Origin: Protostelium mycophagum
Taxonomy: Eukaryota; Evosea; Variosea; Protosteliida; Protosteliaceae
Assembly: GCA_002081555.1 (NCBI GenBank)
Contig: KV921026.1
Location: 1-32,776 of the forward strand
Reading direction: 5' to 3'
Length of the DNA: 32,776 nucleotides
Every line of letters starts with the position of its first letter. Position 1 is the stretch's first letter. This document shows positions 11,806-23,100 of this stretch, piece by piece. The translations under genes and the position numbers were made by a program. The notes under the pieces were generated by a model that was given only the letters and a program-made list of their open reading frames with translations, was not told the origin of the DNA and did no database searches.

Positions 11806-13976
11806 TCAGAATCCACCGTTGCTGGGGTGGCTTGACACGGAGGGTGGGATGTTTGGGTAGGGAACAGGGTGGGGTTGGGTGGGGTCAATGGGGGGTGGCG
11901 TCAGCTCTACAATTTTGGTGATAGATTCCATTCCAATGGGACATACGTCACCCTGAGGTGTCTTGGTCTTACCCAGACACATCTTGCAACTAGGTGCAGA
12001 TGAGAAAAAGGCGGGAAAATGTCGACACTCACCTGCTGTGTCGACATGGAATGAGGATGACCTCTACTAAGTTGGTTTGACAGATGTCACAAAGATATGG
12101 GCCAGGTATGTATACAGGCGCTCCGTAATCAAACATTGGAGGGTAGCCCATGGGGGGAAACTGGGGGTTATACCCTACCTGCTGGGGTCAAAAATTTCCC
12201 GCCATTTTTTAGCATTTGAATTTTTACCCCGGGCATGGGGTAAGTGTAGCCTTGGTAAGGAAATTCTCCATTAGGCATGAACGGCATGGGAGCGTAAGGA
12301 CTTCCCATATATCCACCGTAATAATCTGGCATGTCTTCGGGTCTCCCCATCCCTCTCTTCTTTGCTGGCTGAGAAATTTTCACGAAAATTCGTCAAAATT
12401 TCGTGGAAGACTCACCCTACCGAAATTAATTTTGATGGGAAGATCTCCCATCAAGCTTCCCTGAAGATTCTGCAACGCCTGTTCCGCGTCCTGAACAATC
12501 TCACCATCTACACCGTTGTAATCCGCAAAATCCTCACCTCAGTCTTGACAAAGTTGACGAAGGCGCAGGTCTTTGCGCGGAGAGACCTGACACTCTCTAT
12601 CTCTCCAAAACGAGAGAATGCCGCTTGGAGGTCGCTGTCTTGGACTGTGGGCGAGATATTTCCAATCCACAGCGCCCTGCTCGGTTTGTTCAGCGTAAAC
12701 TCCCCGTTCTCTGAACACGTCAGAAAAAGGGGTGGAATTTTGGCGGGAAAATCACCGGAGTTTTGAGTGCTCGGAGTTCTGTCTGTCTTTCTGAAATTGA
12801 CCATTATATTTTGTCCAAACATGGATGTGCCGTCCAAATTGTATTTTGCCATTTTCGCCCCCTCTTCATCCTATAGTTTTCAGTTCTACAATATTGTAGA
12901 CGCTCGTAAAATTACCTCGAAATTAACAAAGGCGCAGTAGCGTGGATATAGAATTCTGATACTCTCTATGCGTCCAAAAGGCGCGAAAACATTATACAGA
13001 AAATTCTCCGTGACATTGTTGTTTATATTACCGACCCATAATGTCCTGCTGGGACTCTCTTCTTCCTGGAATTTTTAATATCTTCAGGCGTTGTAGATTC
13101 ACTCACCCCCTGGTGGGTCCTGTGGTGTTCAGTGCGGGGAACTTCAACGTCGCCGGTTTTTTTTTTGCCCAAAGACATGGCGTCCAATTTGGCCTCTAAA
13201 TGTGAGAGGAGTGTGAGATTCTGAGGGATGCCATAATTAGAAGAGTAAGACTGGTTATGTGTGGTCCTGTCCTGTATAGGGTGGTTGGTGGTTTTGGTGG
13301 GAAAGTTATATTTGGAATTCTCGTCTTCAGACTGTCTGAGAGGTTCATTAGAGGCCACTTGAATGGCATGTGCTGCTCTGGTATTCCACACATTTCTGAA
13401 AAGGTCACAATGTGCGACATGACGTCCAAAGAACACTCACTCCGCTCGTGTGGGCTGTTTTGTGGCTTCTGTAATGATCGTCGTAGAAGTTGTATTGATG
13501 GCAGTTGGTGTTGTGTCTATCGAGATCGGCAGAATAGGCGGAGCCGAGGTTGGAAGTATGGGCTTAGAAGGATGTCCATTATAATTGTTCCCTTGACTAT
13601 TCCTTCTGTTCCCATTGGTCGCAGAGTTTCCGGCCTGTTTAGGTCCAGAATGGTGTCCTCTTCTGCTCATTTTGTTTGAATTGTCTACGAGTCTGCAGGA
13701 GGTTGTCACTTTTCCATCGAGCAGAAGATGATGATCCAGAAACAAACTCACCACTCTTACGAAATGTCCTTCGGATAAGGAATTGAGACAATATGGATGC
13801 CGGATGCTATGGATGCTGCACGAGATGAACATCAAGAAGTTTGGTTGCAGTAAATAATTACGGATGAAGAACTGAAATGCTCTCAACACCTCACCTGTTT
13901 CGTCCTTCGATACTACACGCGCAGTCGCTTCGCTCGCAACCAAAGATCCCTCCTCTTCAGACCTTTTTGTGCTCAC
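11806..13976 (-). CDS. RNA-binding protein with two RRM domains and a C-terminal RING-like finger
   Basis: Order: a disordered Asn/Gly/Pro/Thr-rich N-terminus (MSRRGHHSGPKQ...), then RRM1 (RTLWVGNINNNV as RNP2, RYCAFVNFE as RNP1), a spacer, RRM2 (RALWIGNISPTV, KTCAFVNFV, ending IKINFG), a Pro/Tyr/Met-rich linker (PMPFMPNGEFPYQGY), and a C3HC4-like finger (CDICQTNL, PCRH, CKMC, CPIG). Two RRMs with a C-terminal RING suggest an RNA-bound ubiquitin ligase. The last RING cysteine reads Gly (CPIG instead of CPxC), so zinc binding may be altered. Two starts are possible: ATG at 13670, or ATG at 13976 in a first exon (MSTKRSEEEGSL) joined over a 210-nt intron at 13685-13894. That intron is open in frame. 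Other introns carry a perfect CTACAAT palindrome (12871-12915), GAAATTT repeats (12369-12415) and TTTCCCGCC words. Confidence 0.8.
12885..12900. repeat. Perfect 16-bp palindrome TCTACAATATTGTAGA in an RRM-RING intron
   Basis: It fills the middle of the 45-nt intron 12871-12915. It is the same motif class as the CTACAACGTTGTAG palindromes, with the central CG replaced by AT-rich bases. Confidence 0.75.
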
Positions 13977-14460
13977 ACAGGAGAAGTTGGTCTCCGGCCT
14001 CTTTATTCAAAAATGACGAGGCGTGCGACCAAAGACACAAACCGTTTCACAATGCGCGTTACAATAACGTGAACTTTGCGTTGTAATACCGCGTCTCGGA
14101 GACAAACTTGAAAATCAAAGCTTCCCAAGGCATTCACGACCAAAAAGCAAAGACATGTGCATAAGATCCTCTAAAACCAAAAATCACGACAAATCCAGAG
14201 CTTGGTCGTCTGAAAGGCAAGAAACACATACACCTCCGGCTGAAACAGCTTAAAATAATTCGTTGGAATGTGGCGAGAAAGGGNNNNNNNNNNNNNNNNN
14301 NNNNNNNNNNNNNNNNNNNNNNNNNNNNNNNNNNNNNNNNNNNNNNNNNNNNNNNNNNNNNNNNNNNNNNNNNNNNNNNNNNNAACACTAAAGTTGAGGA
14401 ATAAAAATAGAGTTGTAGTGTCATCTTTTGGGTTCCCGCTTTGGCAGATTGCAAGCAAAG
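13977..14460. other. Divergent intergenic region containing an assembly gap
   Basis: This region lies between the starts of the RRM-RING gene (minus) and the SPP-like gene (plus), so it probably holds both promoters. Bases 14284-14383 are 100 N. Apart from GCG-rich words near 14090 I see no identifiable element, and frames running across the gap are not trustworthy. Confidence 0.5.
14284..14383. other. Assembly gap of 100 N
   Basis: Exactly 100 N, the conventional placeholder for a gap of unknown size. Real sequence length here is unknown. Confidence 0.98.
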
Positions 14461-16033
14461 ATGGTGAACAAATGGTGCGTGATGAATTGGTGATGTTGGT
14501 TGACGGAACAGGTTGAACCTCTTTGATCTAGGGACGGCCATCCTCATATCTCTCGCCGGGTTTATAATTTGGTGAGTGCACCTCTTACGACTGAGTTAAT
14601 GTTTGAAGGTATGGAAGTTATGTGTCTTATCACGCGCCGCCATCAACAAAAAAAGATTCCCAATGTGAGTAAATTGACCTCAACTCCCTCTGTGTTCAAA
14701 TCTGAATCTTACTGAAAATGGAACTGACAAATCAAAATTGATTGGAATTAGCAAAAGGATACATACCTCTTTGGTCGGTCATTTTAATGCCTGTGATCGG
14801 ATCGATCATCCTGATTCTATTGTTCTACTTTCTTGGAAAGCTGTATTATGTATTGATAGTTTATATCTCCCTACTCTCCGTACTCTATGGCACCTACATC
14901 ATCTCATTGTGGATCGCCCCTGTCTTGAAAGACAAGAACAAAACATTCGAGTGAGTATTTCTCATTTAAATTTCTCCATCTTCCAGTGATTGTATTCCTT
15001 ATATCTAATTCACAAAATTCGTAACCATCCACTAAATGTGGAAAATGATCATTCCATTTTGACGTCATGTCTTTATTGAAATGGAGGTTGTACAAAAGTT
15101 GCAATAAGAATTGAGTTAAATATGAGAATAAATTAATAATATAGGGTCAAATGGGTAGGCACTGTGTCCTATGCTGATATCGCAGCTCTCATTCTGTCCA
15201 TATCACTCGTGATCGTTTGGAATGTAGTACCTGGAGACACATTGGCTTCCGTCATCTTCACAGATGGTGAGTTCATACGGCATGAGAAGATCGAGACTGA
15301 CCTCTAAAGTTTTGGCTTTTTTCATCGCCGTCTCATCGTTGTCATTTGTGAGATTACCAAACATGATGATCGCCACCGTCCTGTTGTCTCTCTTCTTTAT
15401 CTACGACATCTTTTGGGTCTTTCTGTCCGGTATTATCTTCAAGGAGAGTGTCATGTGAGTGGACTATTGTGGATTGAATCTTCTGACAAACCTCAGGGTC
15501 AGCGTGGCCACCAACATGCCCTCCCTTCCATTACTCATCATCATCCCGAAGTTTTTTGTCGAAGGAGAGGCTCTCTTAGGACTTGGTGACATCGTGAGTT
15601 CTCCTCGAAATTTCCCTGAGATTTCCTTGATCTTTCGTGAGTTTCTGATCTGATCAGGTTCTTCCGGGAATCTTTTTGTGCTATTTATATCACGTCGACA
15701 AATTCAAGATGTACACCGTGAGAGAGGGATATTTCCCTAGGGCCCTGGGACTCTACGTCATCGGTCTTATTTTAGCTTACGTCATGGTCGTCGCCACGGA
15801 GATGGGCCAACCCGCCCTTCTTTATCTTGGTACATATTTTTTCTGGAATTGTAGCTCAGTTTTCTGCTCAAGAATTTCATTGAATTTATTTTTAACTGAA
15901 ATTCAAAGTTCCAATCACGCTAGCGCCGACTGCCGTCTTCGCCTGGCGCAGAGGCGAGCTGAAGGAGCTCTGGCGAGGCAGAGTCAACATCCTCCCAGAC
16001 TACAACGTTGTAGATCAGGAGGAAATGAGATGA
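14461..16033 (+). CDS. Signal peptide peptidase-like intramembrane aspartyl protease
   Basis: GxGD proteases cut transmembrane segments inside the ER or endosomal membrane. The start MVNKWLNLFDLGTA gives a first membrane helix (AILISLAGFIIW), and several more follow. The catalytic motifs are intact: FFIYDIFWVF (YD) near 15400, and LGLGDIVLPG (LGLGD) near 15585, split by an intron. They are followed by QPALLYLVP, the PAL motif near 15815. The tail after the last helix is short and soluble (RRGELKELWRGR, then DYNVVDQEEMR). At about 330 residues with no luminal protease-associated domain, it resembles SPP itself in size, though the motif wording is closer to SPPL2. Six or more introns of 35-170 nt. 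The start rests on splicing ATGGTGAACAAATG to GTTGAACC over a 37-nt intron. AATAAA follows the stop at 16042. A perfect CTACAACGTTGTAG palindrome lies in the last exon. Confidence 0.92.
16000..16013. repeat. Perfect 14-bp palindrome CTACAACGTTGTAG, in coding sequence
   Basis: Here the word encodes part of DYNVVD in the last SPP-like exon. The same palindrome, perfect or with one or two changes, recurs at 4252, 7790, 12507, 12885 and 17385, mostly inside introns. Confidence 0.8.
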
Positions 16034-16473
16034 ACCATGTGAATAAAGAGGCACAGAATGTCGCTGCAGAACTGGATACTGTGAGTAAGTCCGAAGTTCA
16101 TAGAAATCGGCACCTTAGTTCTAAAAAGTCTGCCGTTTTAAATTGAATTTCCAACAAGCGAAGGCGTTCCACACAACCGCTGTCACTTTTTCACACTTTT
16201 TTTTCCAACTTTTTTGGTGCCCAAACACGGCCACATCGATCTTTTGAATCAATCCCGTCGGGAGCACATAGACCTGGTGAAGGTTAGAACGCCCGTTTTA
16301 ATCAGAGAGAACTCGGCCGAGTTCTTCTAACCCAGATCTCACAAAGGGATCCGTGTGAGATTTTATCATTTTGTTTTCAGGACAACCGCGCACCTCTTTA
16401 GGACATTTTATATCCGCGCTGACAAAAAACAGGCGGTTGGCGTCTGTATCATAGTTTAATACCTCGTACATAA
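16034..16473. other. Intergenic: SPP-like 3' end and kinase promoter
   Basis: It contains AATAAA at 16042-16047 for the upstream gene and several T-runs near 16190-16215. No gene was found on either strand and no promoter motif is recognised. Confidence 0.5.
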
Positions 16474-19400
16474 ATGAAGGAAGAAGACAGAGCGCGTCTG
16501 AAGGCATATTTTGATCAGGGGGATCCTGATGAGCTCTTCATTCTCGAAGAGGAGATTGCCTCCGGCTCTTTCGGTGTTGTATACAAGGTAAATGATTTCC
16601 AAAACCTGGTCATCTCACACCATACCTACCTTTATTCTACAGGGAAGACATGCAGAGACAGGAGAACATTATGCAGTTAAGATTATTACACCCGAAGAGG
16701 ATGAAGTTCTTGATGACTTCTTGGTGGAAATTGCCATCTTGAGGAAATGCAAGAACAGAAACATTGTTGGTTTCTATGGTGCTTGGATGAAGGGTGAAGA
16801 ACTATTTGTGAGTATCCACCGTAACTTTGTCCATGAAAATGACTTCTGTAGATCGCTATGGAGTTGTGTGATGGTGGTGCCGTGAGTGACATATATCAAG
16901 GTACCCTTGTGATTTTCCAGCCATTACTTTTAACAATTTTAACGGCTCTAGTCTGCAATGAGCCCCTCACAGAGGACCAAATCGGTGTCATCACTCGTGA
17001 GACCTTACACGTATGTGTCATATCATTTTTTAAAGATGACATTTGTGACCCCAACTAGGCTCTTAGCTACCTCCATTCTATAAACATTATCCACAGAGAT
17101 ATCAAAGGTGCCAACGTAAGTCATATTCTTTCTCTTCTTTAAAAGTCTGATCGTGGCCAGATCCTCTTAACGAACTCTGGAGAAATCAAACTGGGTGTGT
17201 TTATTCATCATGATGTCGTCTTTCGTTCCTCTTTGGAGCGAGGATCTGATTAATAGTTTCCAATGCGATTGTCTATGACATCTGATTCTGATTTTTTATA
17301 GTTGACTTTGGAGTATCAGCAGAGCTCAAACAAGCAAGCGAGAAGCGTAACACCCTCATCGGTACCCCCTACTGGATGGTGAGAATCTACAGCGTTGTAG
17401 ATGTGAAAAATAACCATTTTTCAGGCGCCCGAAGTGGTGGCAAACAAGACTGGCAACGTTCCTTACGATGCGAGATCTGATGTGTGGTCTCTGGGAATCA
17501 CCCTCATCGAGGTCATAATTTTCATGGAAAATTCTCGAAAAACTCACAGAAATATCAGTTGGGAGAGATGAACCCGCCCCTTCACGAGATCCATCCGATG
17601 AAGGCACTCATGATGATTCCAATGAGAGAAGCCCCCACCTTCTCCCATCCCGACAAATGGTACGCCATCTACAACCCGAAAATTCACTGAACTCTCAAGG
17701 TCACGTGACTTTAAAGACTTTGTCGCAACTTGTCTCATCAAGTCGCCCGAAAAAAGAAAGACAGCCGAGGAGATGCTGAAGGTGATTTTTCTGGGCACGA
17801 ATATTTGTGCTGAAATGCGCAGCATCCCTGGATTTTGCAGACAAAGGATAACCACGTTTTGGTCGATTTGATCAACAAGAGGAGAAAGGCCGAAGCTGCC
17901 GCAAACGGGGTAGACGAAGAGGACACCAGCAGCTCTTCTGATGAGGAAGAATCCACCTCAGACGTGAGTCTTGAGATTTCTTCGGAATTCAGATTGACCG
18001 TTGTAGATGAAGGCGAAGGGAAACACCTTCCCCAACAATCAGAGACAGTCTGCGGATCAGCCACTACAACCCACACACAGCCACTCTGACCCCCAGCTCA
18101 TCGACAATAAATCCGGCTCCGTCGGGTCATCTGCGGTCAGTATTTCGATGACGTCACATGATGGAGACCCATGTCATGACATGTTGATGACGTCTCATAG
18201 TCTTCGAAGAGGAGCATACGTAACTTGCCCGCTGGCGCGAACCCCAATAGACCTACTTACAGAACAAATAAGAAGATGACTAAGAGGGACATTAAAGCCT
18301 ACGAGCGCGAACTCGTCTCCAAGCAACAGATGAAGGAGCAACTCAAAGAGATCAGAAAGTTGCAGGCAATGCATCTACAACAGACGGAAGGACAGCAGAG
18401 AAGACACCAGAAGGAGAAGGATGCCATGGTCTCCAAGACTGAGCTGTCCAAGCAAAATAGACTCAGACAGCAACAGGTGAAATTTCGGTGAAATTTCGGA
18501 TTTTGACACGTTGCAGAGGGACTTGGAAAAGTTGGTTCTGAAGCACAAGACGGAGAGGGAGGAGTTTGACCGCAGATCTCAAACTAACCAAAAGACACTC
18601 ATCAAAGGACAACAGATGGCACTGAAGCAGGCTTCCAAGGTGAATTTTCACCAAAATTTCATGGAAATTTCACTGACTCATTGTAGTTCACCGAAAATGA
18701 CCAGAAGAATGAGCATAAGGTGTTCCAAGACTCGCTCAAGCAGCGCACCAAAGAGATCAAAGATGAGTGGAAATCTCGTGGAAAATCACTCAACAAGAAA
18801 GACCTCAAGAATCTAAAATTAGACCGTGACAACGAGGTGAAACAAAAAATTTCCCGCCAAAACAAAATATTCAAATTTCAACAGGTCGAGTGGTCCGAAC
18901 TGGTGTTTGCACACAAGCAAGGTCAGGCCGCAAGAATCGAGGAACACACAAAAAAAACAGAGTTGTACCAAGAGCAAGCCAAGACTGAATGTGAAATGCT
19001 TGACAAAAAACATTTCATGGAGTGGGACCACCTCTCCCAGCTCCAGAAATTCCAGGTGAATATTCACGAAATTTCGCGGGAATTTCACTCAAGTTTCCCA
19101 GGCCGAGGCGGTGCACGCAGCACAGACGGCCACTTCGGAATTCTTCTCCCAGATGCTGCCGCTTGAAACGAGATTGTTGTTGGAAAAGCACGACCTGTTA
19201 AAGACACAACTGCAGGAGCAGCAACAGACAGAGAGAGAGCAACAGAACAAGTTGCTGTTGACTGAGTTCAGAGCCCAAACCAGAGAGCACAGAAAGAAGC
19301 AACAAGCCGAAGTCGTCGCCATGCAGAACGACATGAAGCAGTTCGTCAAGGTGACTACCTAAACTGGATGGGGTTTTGGCTGAAATTTCCAGGAAAACAA

Positions 19401-20131
19401 GGGTATCTCCAAGCAACAAGTGAAGGCACGATCTTCCGAGATGAAGGACGCATTAGCCCACAAACAGGCCAGAGACACCAAGGAGTTTGAAGAAAAGCAA
19501 TATAGACAGAGGGCAGATGAGGAAGAGATGATCAGAAAGCACCAGGCCGCAAAGTTGGAGCAGCAACGCGAGGACTTTGAGGAGGAACAGAAGAAGATGC
19601 AGAACGAACATCAAGAACAACTCGTCAAGATGCAAGAGGACCACACCTTGCAGTCCAAGAACCTCCTTCTCAGGTGAGATTTCGTGGAGATTTCGCTGAC
19701 AAATACAGACACCAAGGAGAGGAGGGAGAGCTGTTGGCTGATTTACAGACTCAAGAGAGGACCTTGAAGGAGGAGCAGCACAGGGAGTACGATGGTGTGC
19801 TGAACGAGTACCACCAACAGTTTGTGGCCCTCGTCGACTCACAGCACCAAGAACAACTCAGACTCAGGCAGAAACACCGAGTGAGACATCATCACAAGAC
19901 ATTATTTCTCCTAACATGATCCAGATGGAAACCGATCAGGTGCAGAAGGATCAAGAGGAAGAGAAGGCTAAACTGAGAGCTCGACAAGAAGAGGAGCGCG
20001 AAGTCAGAAACAGACGGAAGGCCGCTGAACTCGAGGAGCTGCAACGAAAGTTGGAAGTGCAGACCCAAAATCTGCAGGTGATCCACTCTGAGGGCAGACT
20101 GAGAAGATTCGAGCTGAACAACATGGCTTAA
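16474..20131 (+). CDS. Ste20-family (GCK) protein kinase with long coiled-coil tail, SLK/STK10-like
   Basis: The catalytic domain (about residues 20-300) is complete: GSFGVVYK glycine loop, YAVKII lysine, IIHRDIKGANIL catalytic loop with the Ste20-type KGAN, VDFGVSAEL magnesium loop, GTPYWMAPEV activation segment, and DVWSLGITLIE. LGEMNPPLHEIHPMKAL and the HPDKW/FKDF block match SLK/LOK kinases. A Ser/Asp/Glu-rich linker (DTSSSSDEEESTSD) follows. From TKRDIKAYERELVSKQQMK to the stop the protein is almost wholly Gln/Glu/Lys-rich coiled coil, like the PKK/ATH region of SLK and STK10, which dimerises them; animal members phosphorylate ERM proteins and control cortex and cell shape. About 920-930 residues, near 17 exons. 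Many introns are 35-47 nt and five in the tail share GAAATTTC words. AATAAA lies at 20135. Confidence 0.95.
17385..17402. repeat. Near-perfect 18-bp palindrome inside a 46-nt kinase intron
   Basis: ATCTACAGCGTTGTAGAT occupies the 5' half of the intron at 17379-17424, starting a few bases after the donor, with one mismatch at the centre. In RNA it could form a short hairpin next to the 5' splice site. Confidence 0.7.
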
Positions 20132-20134
20132 CAG

Positions 20135-20140
20135 AATAAA
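20135..20140 (+). promoter_or_regulatory. AATAAA poly(A) signal of the kinase gene
   Basis: It lies four bases after the kinase stop codon and 15 bases before the stop codon of the convergent LRR/coiled-coil gene, so the kinase mRNA must end inside or beyond that coding region. Confidence 0.5.
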
Positions 20141-20154
20141 ATTGGTTTATATCT

Positions 20155-23100
20155 TCAATCTGAGAGTAGCACCTGCAATGCGTGGATAGAGGTCTCTTGA
20201 TCTGATTTGATGCAATCTTCGATGATCACGAGCCTGTGGACCACTTCTCCCACTTTTCTGCCCAAGTTGTCCACTTGCGCGTCCCATTTTGAGGCGATGA
20301 CCGCCAGATGTGCACCCGACTCTGCCTTCTCTCTCACTCCCTCAACCTCCTGCCTCATCTCTTGTAACCCCGCTGAAGTTTCTTGTGCAAGAGCTTCTTT
20401 TGTCGTCTCTATCTCATGTTGTACAGTCACCAATACCGCAGAGACCTCGTTCTGAATGGCCAGAGCTGTCTGCTGTACAGACTCGATCGCGTTGGTAATT
20501 TCGCCCTGGATCCTGTCCGTGTTTGCGGACATCTCTTCCTCCATGGACTCTTTCGTGACGCGGACTTCTTCCTGCAAAGACTCGGTCGCTGCCTTGATCT
20601 GTTCTAGTGCTTCGTTGGTTACTTTGATTTGTTCCTGCATGGATTCGTTGATCTTCTTAGTCTCCTTCTGTACATTGCTGACGTCCTGCCGTGTTGTCGA
20701 CACCTCTTGTTTGACTTGTTCGATGTCTTCGGTGATCTCTTGGATGTCCCGCCGTGTGTTTGCATTCAGTTGTTCGACCTTGCGGTTTGTCTCGCCCAGT
20801 GCAATGTTGGTCCTCTCAGAAGCGGCAGATACCGTAGAAATGGTGCCGTCCAATGTGTTCTGTTTCTCTTTGATTTGTGCAAGATCTTTTGCGGTTCGTT
20901 GTAGTTGAGATTTAGTCTCGTCTTTTTCAGAGTTCAAAGACTCCATCTGGTTCTTCAGATCTGGGATGGTAGTCTTCAATTGGTCCACCGCCTTTTGTAA
21001 TGTCCTCTCCTTCTCCACGACAGTGTCTAAACCCTCCTGCGTCCGCCTTGACACGTCCGTCACATCTGACTTCAAGGTGTCAAGTTGACGTGTCAGATCT
21101 GTCACCATCCTCTTCTGGTTGTTGACATCTGTTTGAGTGGATTGTAGAGATGTCTCCACTTGTTTATGTCTGTGATTGTTCCTTTCTTCTACCTCATCTG
21201 CTTGTCTGACGATTTCTCCAAACTTATCTTGTGTTTCTTGGAGAAATGACTTTTCCATTCTTTTGAAACGGTCGTCAATGCGCGAGAATGCTGGTGCGGT
21301 TGCGTCTCGCAGGTCTTGTTGTAGTTGTATCGCTTGGTCATCTACAACGCGTCTGGTCTCCTCCCTCTCCGCAGCCAATTTCTGTGCTATCGACGACGAA
21401 ATTTCACCGAGTTTTCGACTAGATTCGGTGTTATTGGCTTCTATTTGTGCCCTCAGCCTCTTGTTGTCCTCCTCTAATCGGTTGATAACTGCGCTACTCT
21501 CCAGATTTCTATTAAAGATATCCGTGGCCACCCTCACCAGTTCGTCTTCTTTCAGCTTCTTAAATGAATCCCGCAGCAGGTTATTGTCAGCTGTCAACTT
21601 TTGGACTTGCTCGGAAAGCTTCTCGACCGTTGATTCGTGCAATACTTTGAATTGTCTTTCCATTTCTTGCAGTTTTTGTTCTGTCTTGCTTCTAAAGTCT
21701 TCGTCCAATTGGGCCAGCCTCTTGTCCAATTCCGAGATATTCCGTCCGAATTCCGAAATGTTGCGTCCAACTTCTGCGTTGACCCTCTGAATGTTCTGAG
21801 CTTGCTCAGTTGCGTGTAACTCCACGCTAGTTTCAAGTTGTTGTTTCAAAGCTTGAAGCTCTTGGGCCCTCTCGCCGGCAATCTTCTCGTTTAACCGGTG
21901 AATATTGTCTTGCATGTCTTTGTTGATGACATCGTCCCTCGCGGCGATGGTGTCTTTGACCACACGGCTCATATCCTCAAGAGCTGCCTCGTCGTCCTGA
22001 AAAGTCAATATATCTGAACCAGTAAAACAGTGACATTACCAAGAAGTGAGTCCCTTTGGGTGTGAATTTTCTTGGCCGTGGGATGGTCTCAAAGTCTTCG
22101 TCCTCACCGAGGTCATCGCTGGGGAGAGCTAAATTTGGATTTGTCCGTTCGTGATGAGACGCTTTCTGATCCCTCGCTCTGGGGAACACCGGAGAGCTCG
22201 GGTTCGATCCGCCCCTCTGCGTCGCGTTTTGTGTGTTTTGTGGACTTTTGAATCCTGTTTTTGGCGCACCGGTTACCGCTTGGTATTCCGTCTCCGGCAA
22301 GATCATCTTCATGATGTCCTCTGGTGTCATGTTCACATCTCCCCTTGCTAATTGATCTTCCATCAGTTTGAGACGTTCGCTGATGTATGTGACGAGCTCA
22401 TTGCCTTCGAGAGATTTCTTATTAATACCATCATATACCATTGTCCTTAAGGACTGCTGGCTTTTGCTAAACTGAGACGAATGAGCCACAGTCTTTAGGA
22501 GTTCTTCATGATGAAAAACTTACGTGCTCTGAAAAACCGGTTTTTTTGAGGAGGCCTTTCAGGAATTTGTTTAAGCGAAGCGTGGTCAAAATTGTGTACA
22601 GAGCCTCTTGGTCTACCCTATCCGTATTTCCCATGTGGAATTCGACCAACGTAGTGTTTGTCTTCACGGCTGCAGCGATTTTTGAGCTCTACAACGAGTC
22701 AGTATGATGATGACCCCCTTTTGACATCTCACATCTTCCTTTGGCATCCTGTCCAGTTCCAAAATAATCTCACAGAGGGTGCCGTTTACCCGAAAGGCGT
22801 CGGCCATAGCCATGACACCTGATGGTCCGAGGCTGGCGGCTTGTAAATCGATTTTGATCAAGCTTGTGTTGACAACAAGAGCTTCTGCAAGAGCTACGCT
22901 TCCAAGTGTGTTGATGTTATTAATACCCAAATATAATTCTTCTAGAGATTGGTTCCTTGAAATTTCAGTGATTTTCGACAGAAATTTCGCTCACTGTCTC
23001 AGCATATTGGCCATCTCTAAAGCACCTTCATCTCCTATCGCATTTGAACGCAAATTGAGTTTACGAATGGATGAATTCCGTGATATTCCCTGGGCCAGCG

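Noticed and set aside
14134-14547. Frames that run through the run of N
   Set aside because: The N block carries no sequence information, so these frames are artefacts.
19453-19842. A 129-codon minus-strand frame with Leu-rich stretches
   Set aside because: Antisense of the kinase coiled-coil tail, which is well supported.
20207-21790. Several long plus-strand frames of 60-204 codons, Ser/Cys/Leu-rich
   Set aside because: They are the antisense of the heptad-rich coiled-coil exon; their composition is what the reverse complement of Glu/Gln/Lys codons gives.
22472-22523. Separate gene start at 22489 (MAHSSQFSKSQQ)
   Set aside because: This ATG lies inside what reads as a strong 52-nt intron; splicing gives a continuous in-phase LRR/coiled-coil protein.
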